A stretch of DNA of 64,000 nucleotides, from contig OX485808.1 of assembly GCA_950295325.1 (NCBI GenBank), forward strand, positions 38,646,527-38,710,526, written 5' to 3'. Made by a program: the position numbers and the translations under genes. The notes under the pieces are model-generated. The model searched no databases. It was not told the DNA's origin and saw nothing but the letters and a program-made list of their open reading frames with translations. Origin of the DNA: Polytrichum commune. Lineage: Eukaryota > Streptophyta > Polytrichopsida > Polytrichales > Polytrichaceae. Shown in pieces: positions 11,901 through 25,300 of this stretch (its first letter is position 1; every line of letters starts with the position of its first letter).

Positions 11901-12314
11901 TAGAGATGGTACACCCATCTCATGGAAGTCAGTAAAACAAACAGTTACTACTACACTACTAACCATGCAGAATTACTCGCATTCTATGAAGCAGCTAGAG
12001 AATTTGTATGACTTAGAATGATGGAGGAAATAATCACCAAACAATGCATAATTCCAACAAAGGACCAGCCAACAATCATTTATGACGACAACGCATTATG
12101 CATAAGATAAATGACAGTTGGATTTATCAAAGCAAATAAGACAAAGCATATTAGCCCTCATATTTTCAGTTACTCACAAAATTTAGTTAAAAAATGTCAA
12201 ATAGAAATTATAAAGATAGAGTCCGAACACAATGTTGAAGATATGTTGACTAAGGCATTGCCTGCCTATAAGCACAAAAAATTAGTATGTGCAGCAGGTA
12301 TGAAATTATTATAG
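8930..12314 (+). pseudogene. Copia pol pseudogene (IN, RT, RNase H)
   Basis: Fragments in all three plus frames follow Copia pol order. The pre-integrase motif LWHKRLGHRGM is at about 9553-9585. The reverse transcriptase tail YVNDLNVIDTFNLCQ / LLTQHFDMKLLGK is at about 11328-11420. The RNase H segment with GTPISWKSVKQTV is near 11910, and TKALPAYKHKKLV ends at 12314. The normal YVDD of the reverse transcriptase reads YVND. Dense stops and frameshifts exclude activity. Confidence 0.85.
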
Positions 12315-12420
12315 AAATTCATCTCTTCTTAAAATAATATTATTTTCTTTATCAAGGTTTTGTCCCACTAGATTTTACTTGATAAACTTTTTAATGAGGT
12401 TATCTTGGGTTGAGGAGGAG

Positions 12421-12680
12421 TGTTGTGATTGGAATGCCAACACAACAACCTAGAGGTCCCTTCCATGAATAGGTAGGTGGACGTATCATTAATGAGAGGA
12501 TCCAAGGTTAAAGAAGGTTGCGCCACTCTAGTAGATACTAATAGGTAGTAGCATGTGCCAGCTCATTAAGACAACCCATATCATACTTTACATATATTCA
12601 ACCTCCTACCTCTCTTGGTATGTGGGGAATTCTATCTACTCTTGTCTATCTTTGTACTACTTACCTTTTCCTTCACAATA
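12421..12680 (+). repeat. 3' LTR of Copia element
   Basis: It is 260 bp, begins TGTTGTGATTGG directly after the polypurine run at 12412-12420, and ends CACAATA before the GAAAC duplication. About 88% identical to 5574-5832. Confidence 0.92.
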
Positions 12681-12923
12681 GAAACATTGTCATGGATGAT
12701 GAAATTTTGGATGAAATATCATTTGGTAAGTAACAATATTTACAATCCATATTTGCAATATGGATGATCGCAACACTGTAATTTACAATCTCCCATAAAA
12801 TTTACAAGGAATGAGAATTAATGTTGGGTTAACAATTAGTGTTGGGGACACTATACCGCGGTTTATAATTAGTATTGAGTAAGACAATTAAAATGGGTCA
12901 CGCTAAATAACATATTTAGTGTA

Positions 12924-15838
12924 CGTATATTCTACATTGTGTTTGTTGGTTGTTTGCTAATTGGAACCATAGTTTTCACTCTCATTGTTCATCATTTCTT
13001 ATTATTGCATATTTGTATAAGATCAAAATACACTATGTGTGTGACTGCAAAAGATAACCTGACCAAAGAGTTTGTATTGTGATAAGCATACTTGTTCATC
13101 ATGTTATTATTTTGCATGTTATTTATAATTACAAAATGATGCTCAATAGTAGGCTCATGGGTTTAATGCTCTTTGGAATCATGACATAATATGAGTCTAC
13201 AATATGTTTCTTATGTGATCATCCTGTAGTTTTTGGTTCATTTGTCAAGGAGGATGTGCATGTATGTGCATTTTACATCTTGTGCATGTATAATGATGAA
13301 AAGAAATATATTTATATACGAATCTCTAACAAAACCAAAAAAAAAACAAAGCACAAGGAAGTGCGGTTGGTTAAAATACATATTATACCAACTTGGACCC
13401 ATTGTCCTAGCATGTTGCATGTGTGCATATGAATTAATATCAAGGATGAACCCAACCATATACACGCATATACCCATGCAATCATATGTCCATGCCCATA
13501 TGTATCAGTCATATGCATGTATGTCCTTGCCCATGCTTATAAGCCCCTCATGACCCGCCACCATTGCTCCATGGGGCACTTTAAGAAAATCAAAATTATT
13601 TTCTTTCTAACTAATTGTCCTACTTTGTCTTATTCTCCATGCCATATTGCCACCTTAGCTCTATGCCCACCCTTGATTTCCCCATCAAGTCCATCTTCTG
13701 CACTTTTTGTCCCCCACCTTTCCACATGTGTTTCCTCTTTCCGTATGTTTGTTTTGGGGAAGAACTTTTGGCATGTGGCCCTTTTCTTTGCAAAGCTAGT
13801 TGGACATGTGTCCATCTTTTGCAGACTCCCACCACCACCACAATGTCCATGGTCCATTGTTTATAGACATGTGGTTCAAATGGAGCTTCGATGATGATTG
13901 ATAAATTTATCATCATAATAATAATAATGTTCCTTGCACAAATGGAAAAAAACAAACTACTTCATCGCATCAATTCATTGTTTGGCTCATAAAATGAACC
14001 TTCTACCTTTAGATGCTACCAAAAGCCTCTTAGGGCCAAGTTCCATGGATCGAACTAGGCACCATGGTTCTAAATTCTCTTTTGGTTTCATGAGTGATGA
14101 CATGATAATTGAAGTTCATTGTAGATTTAAAGCCTTCAAATCCCCCTGCCCTAAATACGAAGGTCCCAAATTGTAAGATATGCTAACTCCGCCACCCATG
14201 TAATGAAGGGCCTTGATTAGAGGATAGCTTAAGGCTATATGAAAAGGCGATGGACCTTACCGTGTGAATGGGGACAAATCATGAGAAAGTGCAAATCGCA
14301 CACATTCTCACCCCTTCTCATGATAACGCCCAAGAGCTTGTAAGGGCATGGATTGGGGGGGGGGGGGGGCGTAGTGGTCTATGATGGAAGGGAGCATTTG
14401 AAGGAAACTTGACCCTGCAAAAAGTTCTTATGAGAAATTACTCATTATCTAAACTTGGTGTTGATCGTTTCAAGAAGTATTTGAGACATGAAAATGCAAC
14501 TAATACATACAAATAATGTTGAATGATGTCTAAGCATGAGTGCGCAGGACACCAAAAAAAGGCATTCAATGTCTATGTGGTAGTTTTATGTTTATTTGTG
14601 ATTGCATGTAAAATGTACTAACTTGTTTGTGAGACGTATTGCAGTTAATGAGATGGGTTTGCAAATGTACATGAAATTTAGGTTTTGAGATAAATTTATT
14701 TTCTTTCATTCATTGAGGAAGTCTTCTCATTTTATTTTTTTTAATATAATCAAGTTCAAAAGGCAACCACTATTGGCTTGGTGGTAAGGCTAATATAGAA
14801 TAAAACTACATATTCCTCATAGAAAATATGGAAAATTTGATCTATCCATGTTCTAAAATATCATTACAAACTCTACCAAGAATGAAATGGCGCTCTGATT
14901 CAATGAGGACACTCTTCATATGCACCGGGACGTTATAGCTGGTGGTCCCTTGGTCCTATGACACGAAGCTCATGTGGTCCACTTAGACTATTGGGATTCT
15001 TAAAAGTGGTGAATTGAAAACCACGAACACAGTGTTACACAATTAATAAACTCACATGGTTTTCATGGACATGCAACGGGAGACATTTTATCAGCATGGT
15101 TTCACTAGCAAGGGGGTCCATGCTAAAGTGTGCTATTCTAAGTAATATGTGAAGCAATAGGGAAATCGGAGGGGTTAGTAGAGATTGGATGCTTGCTCAA
15201 GATGCGGTTCCATATGAAGCATGTGGGGCAAATGTAATTCAACATTATTGTTTAATGCTACCTAGCTACTAATTTGCTTGTTCACTCCACTTAACAAATA
15301 TGGAAGCCAACATTCACAATTTTCGTCTTAAGGTGCAAAGTATATGTATGTGGCGTAGGTGGCAGTAGATAGTCAATGAAAGTTGGTGTATATGAAACCT
15401 CTTAGCTTGTCTATATTATAACTTGCATTGTTTAGGTCATGGTGTAAATTTTGCATGATCGGAGCATTTTACACATATTAGTTGATTAACCAACGAACGA
15501 TTGAGTTCACAAGCGTATGGCATCACATTCATGATCTTGTAAGGATAATCAAAGGTGGCTAATTTGTAGACTTTGAAACTTCTTGGATATGTTGAATGCG
15601 ATCTTGGGGGTTGAGTAAGGTATGTTGCCCTATTATAAAGAATTACATCTTGAGCATTTTTGGTATGTAGAGAATTATGTGTTTCTTCAAAAAAAAAAAA
15701 CATTTGCTAAGGATCAAGAAAACATTTTTAAATCTCCAATCTTTTGGACAAAATATGAATTAATCATTATTATTTTTTAAGTGTATCATAGGTTGATGTA
15801 TGATGGACCTTATTACATCTCATATTAGATTTCAAATA
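12924..15838. other. AT-rich intergenic stretch
   Basis: I see no convincing gene. The open frames near 13230-14180 are short, overlap on both strands and show no domain. A run of 15 G lies near 14356-14370. Confidence 0.5.
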
Positions 15839-18457
15839 CAGTCTAACCTCAATAATATGACACCCTCGATATTACGACATATTTTTGCGAGACCAAACTT
15901 TTTAGTTCAAAACTCCCTCTTTAATTTGACTATGACACTCGATAATGCGGCATTTAGAATCTCCGTTTTGTCATATTAAAGAGGTGGTCAATGTTAAAAT
16001 TTCTTTCATCTATGTTATGTACATCTAAAATACATCCATTTTCACATGGGGAACTTCACTTCTCATTGGAAACTTAATGAGAATTAGGGTTACTAGTGTA
16101 GAATGGACATGGTTAAGGTTAGAGTGCCCCCCCCCCCCTGCCTAGTATGTTGTGTTGTACTCGTGGTGGTATAGTATCACCAATATCATGTGCACTCTCT
16201 TGAATTCTTGGAGTCTCCAATTTCATTTTGTCAACCTGCACACAATCACCACAAACTCCATACTAGTCACCATAGTTTCTAGTCTTCACAATCACCACCT
16301 TATTGTGTTGCTTGTACAATCTTTTGGTTGTTTGTACAGTCTATTGGCTTCCTTCTTATAATGTCATGTAAGTACTTCACTAATTTACATTGGGTTGCAA
16401 TATTTACATTGGGTTTCTTATTTTTCCTTTGAATTACACCTTTGAACTTAGATGACTCAATTGCATAGGCTCAATAATATTTTCCATTTTGCTCACATAG
16501 TTTTTTCATTACATTTTATAATAGAGGTGAGTATAAGGGAAAGAGGGTTGGTTTGACAATGAAGGACAAGAGACAAATGCAACATTTTCAAGGTTAACCC
16601 TAGTTGGACTCAACAAGCAATTGTTGATGAATTTAACAAGACATTATGTAGAGTGGTGAAGAGGAACACAATGTCTCAGGTCCTCGGCTCTTGTAACAAA
16701 ATTGTGGGTATTCAAAGTGAAGTTGCCAAAGATGTCTAGAGAATCAGAGACCTAAAGTACCCAGAACTTAAAAATGCCTTGATGACATGGTTCAAGTAGA
16801 TAAAAACTTCATGAGAATTTCATTGTAATTTGAATGTGCTTGCTAATTTTTTATTTTTTTTTCAATTGATTGCATACACATTGAAACATTAAAGGAATTG
16901 TATTGATTTCAAGTAATTTTTATCTATTAGATTTTGTAAACATGTGAAAAGTAAAGATGGGGCTTTGATTGATGAGATTCTCATGCAAAAGGTTGCAATT
17001 CTTTGGGGATCTTTTGTAGCAATATGATCCAAATTAAGGTTGAAAAATACAAAATCTTCAAGATTTCAAATGATTGGTTGGAGAAATTTAAGAAAATGAA
17101 CATTATTTCAAGGTAAGCATTGAATATGTTACATGATTGTCTGATCATGCAAATCCTCATCTTATCTCTGGAAGGCTAGACTAAGTATTGGTCATGCCTT
17201 GAATACATTGTATTGATTTATCCTCACATTATTGTACAAAGTGTATCTACATGGTGAAAGTGGTGATGTTGATATTGATGGAGTTGCCCAAGCAATGAGT
17301 CAGCTTCCTATTATTTTGTCAAATTATGTACATGAAGATGTTTACAACATGGATGAGAGTGAATTGTATTTCAAAGCACATCCCAATGAAATATTAGCAC
17401 AAGGGAAGGTGAAGGGTCGGAAGTTACAAAACGAGCGTGTAACACTTGCTCTTGTTAATAATGCAACTGGGACTGATAAGTTGAAGTTGTTTGTGATTCA
17501 TAAGTCTAAGCAACCATGATGTTTTGAAAGGTGGCAACCTCATAAGTATGTTCAGTGACACTCAAATAAAACAACTTGGATGAAAGGGGATATATTTTGA
17601 AGCTTGGATTTTGCATATCAACAATCGGTTCAAAGGCCATAATCGAAAAGGTGATCATGATTTTGAATAATGCATCTTCACATGTTGTTAGCTCTGCCAA
17701 AGTTGGTAAGTCTCATGGATTTTCAACCTTGGAATTGAACAAAATGACTTTGGTATTCCCACCTCCTAATATTACAAGTGTAGTTCAACCTTCGGATCAA
17801 GGCATAATAGCATCTTTCAAAATTCAATACAAGAAAAAACTTTTGCAGTGGGTTTTATCACAGTATAATGATGCTACATTGAAGGATTTAAGGAAGGTGG
17901 TGCCCAACATCAGACAAGCTATCATGTGGAATTATAAAGTATGAAGTAAGTTAGATGCACATATAGTGAGGAATTGTTGGAGGATGGTGTGTATATTACC
18001 TACAACATGCAATGTTGTTTTTGCCCTGGTTGATGAAAGGGAGAAAAATAGAATGCAAAAAAAATTAGATGAAGATTTTAAAGTTGCAATTGGGTGATGA
18101 TGAGATGTCAATCAAAACTTACATTCAAATGGAAGGGGAAGAGATTACTGAGCTAGAATTGAGAATTAATAAGTTGGTGGATGCTGCTTTGGGAACCAAT
18201 TCTCCACAAGACTTTGATCTTAATGTTGAACTAAAATCAGTAGATGTGGATGATGTTGCTCCACGTACAATAAAGTTTAGTGATGTTAAACGTCATGCAT
18301 CATTGTTGTCTAGTTTCTTATTAGAGAACTCCTTTTATTTTGGTGTTAATGAAATTATTGGTTTCAAAAGTTAGTAGAAAATTTAGATAAGATGACAATT
18401 GCTAACTTGGGTAGGCAACACCAAAGATCTTTGGACTCTTATTTCAAGAATTTGTGA
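15839..18457 (+). mobile_element. Tigger/pogo-like DNA transposon relic
   Basis: A left terminus typical of the pogo/Tigger group starts CAGTCTAACCTCAATAATAT at 15839, preceded by TA (the usual target site). It has an internal subterminal repeat ('ccctcgatattacgaca' and 'cactcgataatgcggca'). The transposase reads in pieces from about 16560 to the stop at 18455-18457. I could not find a matching inverted terminus after 18457, so the right end is lost or strongly diverged. Tigger elements belong to the Tc1/mariner superfamily. Confidence 0.8.
16560..18457 (+). pseudogene. Tigger-like transposase pseudogene (CENPB HTH + DDE_1)
   Basis: The N-terminal helix-turn-helix part is broken by stops (QAIVDEFNKTL near 16610; a CENPB-like stretch ending KISNDWLEKFKKM before 17115). 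The catalytic core is better kept: VYNMDESELYFK (17340-17375), KVKGRKLQNERVTLALVNNATGTDK, ILNNASSH (about 17662-17690) and VVQPSDQGIIASFK (about 17781-17825). The family has a DDD catalytic triad; here the first Asp (MDE) and third (SDQ) remain, but the second reads Asn (usually LDNASSH). The tail runs through DVKRHASLLSSFLLEN to SLDSYFKNL. Frameshifts fall near 17515, 17570 and 17940. Confidence 0.8.
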
Positions 18458-19333
18458 GAATATTTGTATTTGTTTGAAGTTATAAGCTATTATTTCATAC
18501 CATCTATATTGCTTAAACTCGTATATATTTTAAAGCTCTTATTACTTATGTTTTCGTATTTCCTCAATAATGGAGAATGGGAGAATGCCCTGATTTTGAG
18601 CATTTGCTTTGATGAGTGATCATAATATTATCCAATTGCTATGTGATAGCAGGCGATTGAAGGAGGAGGGGTTGTCTGTGATCATACATTTTTATTACAA
18701 TCAGCCCCTCTGCTACACTGATATGTGCAATAAGGTTGCCCCACGCCAGTTTATCAACATTCCACGCTATTTTGAATATCTAGTACCACAGTAACAGTAT
18801 ACATGAAATATTGTTTTATTAAATATTTTATACAGATGCATAAATAAACCTACGAGTATTTTTAATCTCAATTTAAACCAAGGTAATTTGCATTGATACA
18901 GAGACAACCTAATCTCAAGACAACTTAATTGCATATATCAGTGTAGATGTTATAATTCATAAAATCCTTGTAAACGGGTTGAAGTGATTTTAACCACTGT
19001 TCTTGTCCCTGAACTTCCAGTTCCTTGGTTTGAGTTTCATGGATGCCTGATCTCCGGACATAGTAAACCCCAGCATTAAATCCAACATATGATACCCCAC
19101 CTACAAATTCACGTCATTCCAGTGAACCTCTTACCAAAAACATTGACTTCTCTTTTGAACCCATAAGTTCCTACAACAAAATCATTTGTCTGTGCACAGC
19201 TTTCAGTTCCTAGTCTCATTTGGCTATCATCGTTTCTGTTGTCAGCTGCTGGTCCTTTCTTTTTCGCATTGCCAAATAACTCCTAAAAGTGCAGATTCAT
19301 GATCTTAAAATAAATGAAATCCTATGAAGATTC
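18458..19333. other. 3' flank of MINIYO gene
   Basis: Downstream of the minus-strand gene's stop codon. It probably contains its 3' UTR; a TTTATT (AATAAA on the minus strand) occurs near 18815. The open frame 18609-18794 has no recognisable domain and is not called. Confidence 0.4.
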
Positions 19334-22300
19334 TCATTGTGCCACAGTTGCAAGCCGCTGCAGGCACTCCACCTGAGTCAAGAGTGTGCGGTCACCCTCA
19401 CAAGCCTCCCGCAGGACACTAACTCGAGCATCTAGCCCTTTGCTGTCTAAACAGATTCCTTTGTCAAATGGGCTTCGGCTGTCAGAAGGCTTGTAATTTA
19501 ATAGCTTTATCAAGGAACCCTGCAAACAAACAAATTTCTTTTGAAGATTAGGTTTGTGACATAATCCAATTCTCTCAGCTTTGAGAGACTGCACAAGAAA
19601 AAAGAAAAGTGAATGCCCTAAACATCAAGCAAAGAGTACAGCGATATGTACTTCTTACGGACCGATCACAGGAGCTCCTCTGTATGAACAATATTCTATT
19701 GGAGCCTCGAAGCAACTCAAAACAGCAAAAGAGAAACCCAGAATCTTGAAGCAGTCTTGAATAAGTATGGCCCACTTTGGCACCAGACTTTTTGAGTTTA
19801 TCTCTTGTTCTTCGTGCACACCAGAAGTTGTCAAACTTGGATAATAACCCTTTCCTTATTTGATGATGCACAGGTTGTATATTGGAACAATATTGCTTTC
19901 ATAACAGGCAATCATATGAGGTTGTTTACCTGCTGTTGTGACTTCCGCATGGAGCTTCTAACTAGTGTCTTTGCCACTTTGTTGATAGAAGGACTGTCGC
20001 GAACCATGTCAGATTCTCCAAACAGAAAGCCAGCAATATGATGCAGTGGTAAATTGAATGAGAGGGATCTTTGTGCAGCTGCTGTATCAAGGGCTCCTGA
20101 CGTCCATGCTGACACATAAGCCTGCACAACTTCATCGTTTCTCTGTGCACAAGACAACTTCAGCGACTGCACTGAGTCCTTGTTCTTTTACAAGAGAGCC
20201 TCTGACATTAGAACACAGCTATGAGGGTTTTAGAGCCACCTCGGGAAACCCCCAACCCCCCTCCTTCCCACCCTCTCTAGAAACAGAAGGCGCATGAAAT
20301 ATCACCCATGATTTCAGTTTTATTTTGATCCTTGAAACAAATAAAGTGAGATCATTGTAGGAGTAAGAACCACAAGCAAAGGAACATGTATCATCCACAA
20401 ACCATGAAACACATCCATTCTACCCAATGCTAAAAGCTCATAAGCCATCACATACTATTTGCACTTCACCACAATGCAGGGATGCAAGGCAATTCAACAT
20501 TCTCCTGTTCCTGGTGATCCAAAAGATGGGACATGTAGGGCACTGAACATGCCAATCTGATGATTTGATATACAGGAATCTCATTTTTACTTAAAAGTGT
20601 AAACTCATAATGACACACATGGCCATCTTGAGACTTCTACTTAATGGGTTACTTGGCATGATGTACACCGTCCACCCATCCAAGAATGGACGCAGTACCT
20701 GCAGCTTATGGGAAGGAAGTTGAATTACCTCAAAAGGGTAAAGGTAGCCAGATGGCTGACCACAGCACTGGGTCAAAGGGGGCAAAAGTGGAAGTGCTTG
20801 GGCATCAGCCACTACACGCCATACAGCAAGACGGATTGAATGAGGCACTCCTTGCTGTAAATATGTTGCAACCTGACGGCCAAACACAATATCACCAAAT
20901 GAACTGGCCCCAAATTGCTCAGCTAAACTTTCTGCAAATGAGGTGTAGTTGCCATCAATTCCACGCTCAAAGTTCAATTGCTCCTGACCGTCCAAAGCCA
21001 GTCCGTCTTGGTCCTCTTTGGGAGAAGCTGTATCAGTATTCCGGGATGAGGTCAATTCATCAAGCTGGTGTCCGAATAACTCTTGGAGTGCCCCAATCAT
21101 AGCCCTTGCTTCCTTCTGGAGAAATACATCGCCTCCCAGAACAAAAACACATGACAACATGTGCACTTTTCTCACTAAAGGTATTACCCTTAAGGGATTA
21201 TTTCCCTTCCCACAAGTTATGAAATTGAGCGACTCCAATCCCAGCAGCCATGACAAGCCAGCTTTCACAACTTCTTCCATATTCTCCTTCTCAACTTCAT
21301 CAAACGTACTCACTCCAACCACATCTTCACCTCCTTGTGCTTTGAACAGCAGTTGAGTTATATTGGTGGCCAGAGAGCTGAGAAGCCAGTGTGATGGTAA
21401 TGGGAACCTCTGTCTAGCCCATTCTTGTGCTAGAGTGCTCTTTGAGCTAGCTCGATAGTTGACTCCATCCTCTTGAACAGTCGAAAGCCTTGCACCTGTT
21501 TTCTTCCCTTTCAATATTCCTTTCAAATTAATGTCCTCGGTACTTCTCATCCTTTTACTCTTCTTCTGTGTTATCCACGTTTGCTCATAATGTTGCAAGA
21601 GAGCCTTTGAGACTTTTTCATGACTAAACTTGGAGAGACTTTCCCTAGAAATACCCAAAACTGCCAAGCGAGAGTGCAAGGTCTTCAAAGAGATCTCAGT
21701 AGTGTCCAGAAGTGCAGCTAGAACATTTGGATGTAACAGAAGTTTAGAGCAGGCTTCTTTGACAAAATCCCCATCTCCAGGACCTGCCAGCGCTACACAT
21801 CCAAATCCGCAGCTTATTCTCCACATCAGCTCTGATGTATAAGACCCTGTCTTGCCATCATATTGTTGCTCACCCATACCTGGAACAGAATGTGTTCCAG
21901 AGTCACTACTTTCTGCACCTACCCTGTGAGTATCTAGAGGAACCATCTCAAGCAAACTTGTGACAAGCCTCGCTGTGACCTGGGCAAGAAGTATACATCC
22001 GGACCATGCACCACCACCAAGAGCACCCCAGCCAATCCCTAATCCTGGAGCTGGACCTCCTCTTCCATTCGTCTCCTTTGACTTAAGCAGAGATGCATTT
22101 TCAATCACTTCGTTTCCTGCAGACTCCAGAAGGACTTGAAACTGCCTCCTGGCAGAGAGAACTAACCCATTATCTAAAATTGTATGCGCTTCAGTACCTT
22201 CATTGCTTTTTGTAACAAGAGTACTCTGTGCCCGTGCAGTTTTTATGACTTGATCCACAATATTGAATATCCGAACTACTGCCTGGAGGCAACAAGTGGC

Positions 22301-25300
22301 AGCCAATGCAATTTCTCCATTCATGTCGTGTCTAATAGAACAGAGGCTTCTAAACAATGTGTTTGTTCCCTTCTCAGTTTGTGCTACATGCGTATCACCC
22401 CTATCTTCATATTGAACAATCTTACATGTTGCCAATAGGAGTCCAAGACGAGGAATAAATGTAGGGATGAATGCTACAGAGCTGTCCTCTTCATCCTTAC
22501 TTCCAAGTACTTTCTCACAAACAGAACCAAGAAATTGGAGTACTGATGCAAGAGTCTCAATCAGCTTCACTGTGTGCATATCACATTCTTGAGAATTGCT
22601 CATTTGCTCCACTATAGCAGACACTCGCTCCATGGAGAGCCAGCCAAGAGCTGTCTCTACCAAGGGAACCATCACCCTCCAACTCCACGTCTGATCATGA
22701 GATTCATCACTGTCGGACATCTCTTCTTGTTTTGAGTGAAGGCTTGGTAAAGTCTGAGCTAGCTGTTCAAGAAGTCTGTACGACTCTTGTGCTAAGCAAA
22801 GAGAAAATTCACTGCTTTTACTGCGAATCTCTTCTATGGTTAATGGTGACAGCCAGAAGCACAGAATAGGATAAATATCTGTAAAGAGGGAGATATTGAT
22901 GTTGTACTGCATGCAGGTTTGCCATAGACGAAGACATTCCACTAGATTGGAAACCACAGTTTCCTCAAGCCTTGTATGAGCTTGTGAAAGAAAGCCTTGT
23001 TTGTACAACTCTGAGTATGCAAGCTGTAATGCTCCTGATCTAGAGAAGTGGTTGCAATTCAATCTGCTGATATCAGACAATATCTGCATCCACAAAGGTT
23101 TTAATGTCAGAAGAATACAAATTCAGCCTAAATGTGTAGGAAACAGTAACAAGGGCCAAAACTAAAATTCATAGGTCTCAATTATCAAGGTTGTGTAAGG
23201 TGATCAAGCCAAATGAATGCACTTGGGTTCTGTGAAGGAGAAGACAAGGCTCCACAAACATACTCAGACATTATTTTCATGGCTCCACAAGAAGAACTAC
23301 ATCAGTGTGCAAAGCCGCCCCTAGACAAATATCCATTGCCAACATTCAAGAGTAATCAAACTGAGATGCATTTGGTTGGCTAGAAAGTTGTGCAAAGATT
23401 CAAAGGAACCTTCAGATAAAGAATATAAGAGGACAGTTCTACTAGGTATACCCCATGAATGCCTCAAACAGATACAACAGAGCAGTACAATGTACATGTC
23501 AAGACATAATTTGTACCTTCACAAGTTGTATAGCCTTAATATGAGCAGCACGGGCACGACGACCACCATTGTCAAGACCCTCATCTGTGCGTAGGAAGCG
23601 GTTGATGATAGTATCTATGAGCCTGGGACACTTCATGACAGCTTCTGCTGCAGCAGGAGAGTGACGTGTAAGTGCTACTACTACACCTAGTAGTGGCTCC
23701 TCTGCTGCTTTCAGTTTCTCCACCTGCATAAGAATAATTAACTTGGTTTTAGCCAAATGCATTATTACCTACATAGAATAGTCAATCAAATGAGACAAGC
23801 TTACTTGGTATTAGCAAATAGTCCAACAATATGGATGACACCAGATTACAAACAGCACACACAAATAAAGTAGAGCAATACGAAAGAATATCGTTACCAA
23901 CGCTCAGAAATCGATTTGCATATTGTTTAAACAACAGACATTTCTTGTCAATTTTACACCAGCTCAACTATCTATTTGGCAAAAAACCAATCCATACAAG
24001 TGCACCTCAAGAATATAGCGAATCCTAGGCAATATCCCCATCCGAATGAGCCCAGCAGCACAATCTTTGCTTGCAAGTGTTGCATCATCTCCAACTGTCT
24101 CCTTCCCTTCAGCATCCTCTTCTTGAGAACTGGCAGTCTTCACAAATGCATGCAATTCGGTTGCTTTGATATTATACTTCCACCGACCCCCTCCAATAAA
24201 ACCTTCATCCTGCTTTGTGTGTCTTCGAAAGATAGGTGCTGTAAAAAGCAACTTACTTCTTGGCCAGCAAGTCTGTTGCAAGCATAGAAGTGCTCAACAA
24301 TTGTGAGGATCAACACTTCTGCATGCAAATAAAACTAAATGCATGTTGCTAAAGAAGTACATAAGAGACTCAAAAGGCACTTTAACACTGAAATGTTATA
24401 CCTTACCACCTGGTCACACCCTGTACTAAATCACATTTCAAAAGCAAACCAAAACATCTGTAGAAAGATACAGAATTAGCCACCGTCCTAACAAGGTTCT
24501 ACACTACTCGATTTGCCCTTTTTTTGTCCTCAGACAAGTTCAAAAAATACCTCACGAAGTTCAAAAATTGCATCGTTTGCAGAGCAACTGAGAATCGCAG
24601 TTAGAGCCTTCGCACATGATACCACCACAGTTGTATGGGTGTCATCCAAAGCCAGCCTGGTTCAAACAACCCAACCACATCATTTTATGCACCACACCTC
24701 AACTTTCGAAATTGTGTTCAAAGTAATCTACATTATCCTTTTAAGAATTAAGTCAATCTTAAGTTACAACCACCACATACCTAAGAGTCAGAGTCAACCC
24801 AGGCTCTGGGCCAAGTGCATAAGCCCAGATGGCTTGCCAGTCCACATCTTTTGATGCTTCCTGGCCCTGGTTTCCAAAGGAAGTGACCTCCTGCATTTGC
24901 AGTCCCCTAGCAGCATTCTCAAGAACTGCAGCTATAAGTCGCAGAGCAAGTGTTCTATGTCCTGGTACCTGCAAATCTCAGAACAATTTTTTTTGTTGAC
25001 GAGGACATCTTTTCAAAGTCATTGCAGGACATCAGAAGCTATGGAAATAAGAATATTATACAGAACATAAGGCTAGGAGTTTTGGAGCTTAAAAACAAGA
25101 TTAAGTGCACACATACAATCTTAGTGATTAGTGCTTAGAATTGGTCTCCAATTGTACTAGGAGTACAAAGGTTTGAGAAAGTCCAGAGTAACTCAAATAT
25201 CAGCGGGTGCACATGCATTGATCTTCAATATCCTACAATACTATCCTGAAAAACATACTTGGTCTAATAACAAAGATGCAAATTTCTGGAAAGCAACAGT

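Larger units (their letters stand above)
5574..12680 (+). mobile_element. Ty1/Copia LTR retrotransposon, decayed, with nested inserts
   Basis: Two LTRs in direct orientation (5574-5832 and 12421-12680) start with TG and end with CA or TA. They are flanked by the perfect 5-bp target-site duplication GAAAC (5569-5573 and 12681-12685). The purine run gaggaggag directly precedes the 3' LTR and serves as the polypurine tract. Order inside is gag, integrase, reverse transcriptase, RNase H, which is the Copia order. By my hand count the LTRs differ at about 31 of 259 positions (about 88% identity), so the insertion is old. Without the internal TIR element and the HMGR segment the element would be about 5.5 kb, normal for Copia. 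Many stops and frameshifts make it non-autonomous. Confidence 0.93.
5409..12923. repeat. Palindrome-ended repeat, copy 1, split by Copia
   Basis: The left piece is 5409-5573 and the right piece 12681-12923; the Copia element sits between them. The left end begins with the perfect palindrome CACTAAATAT-G-ATATTTAGTG (5411-5431), and the right end finishes with a similar palindrome (near 12901-12922). The same left and right sequences, with the same end palindromes, flank 28420-29288, which shows that both pieces belong to one element. No coding region was recognised. The element class is unknown; it is probably a non-autonomous DNA element. Confidence 0.65.

Noticed and set aside
20591-23095. 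An independent single-exon gene of 834 residues
   Set aside because: It is exon 9 of MINIYO; the homology continues through flanking exons with proper splice sites, and both ends run into intron.
24239-24318. A two-base frameshift, or an 18-nt mini-intron (GTAAGT...TTACAG), in MINIYO exon 7
   Set aside because: If the exon starts at 24318 the frame breaks before TAPIF, and removing 18 nt does not help because it is a multiple of three. Using the acceptor ..CAACAG before 24272 and the donor after 24551 restores the frame fully, so the gene is taken as intact.
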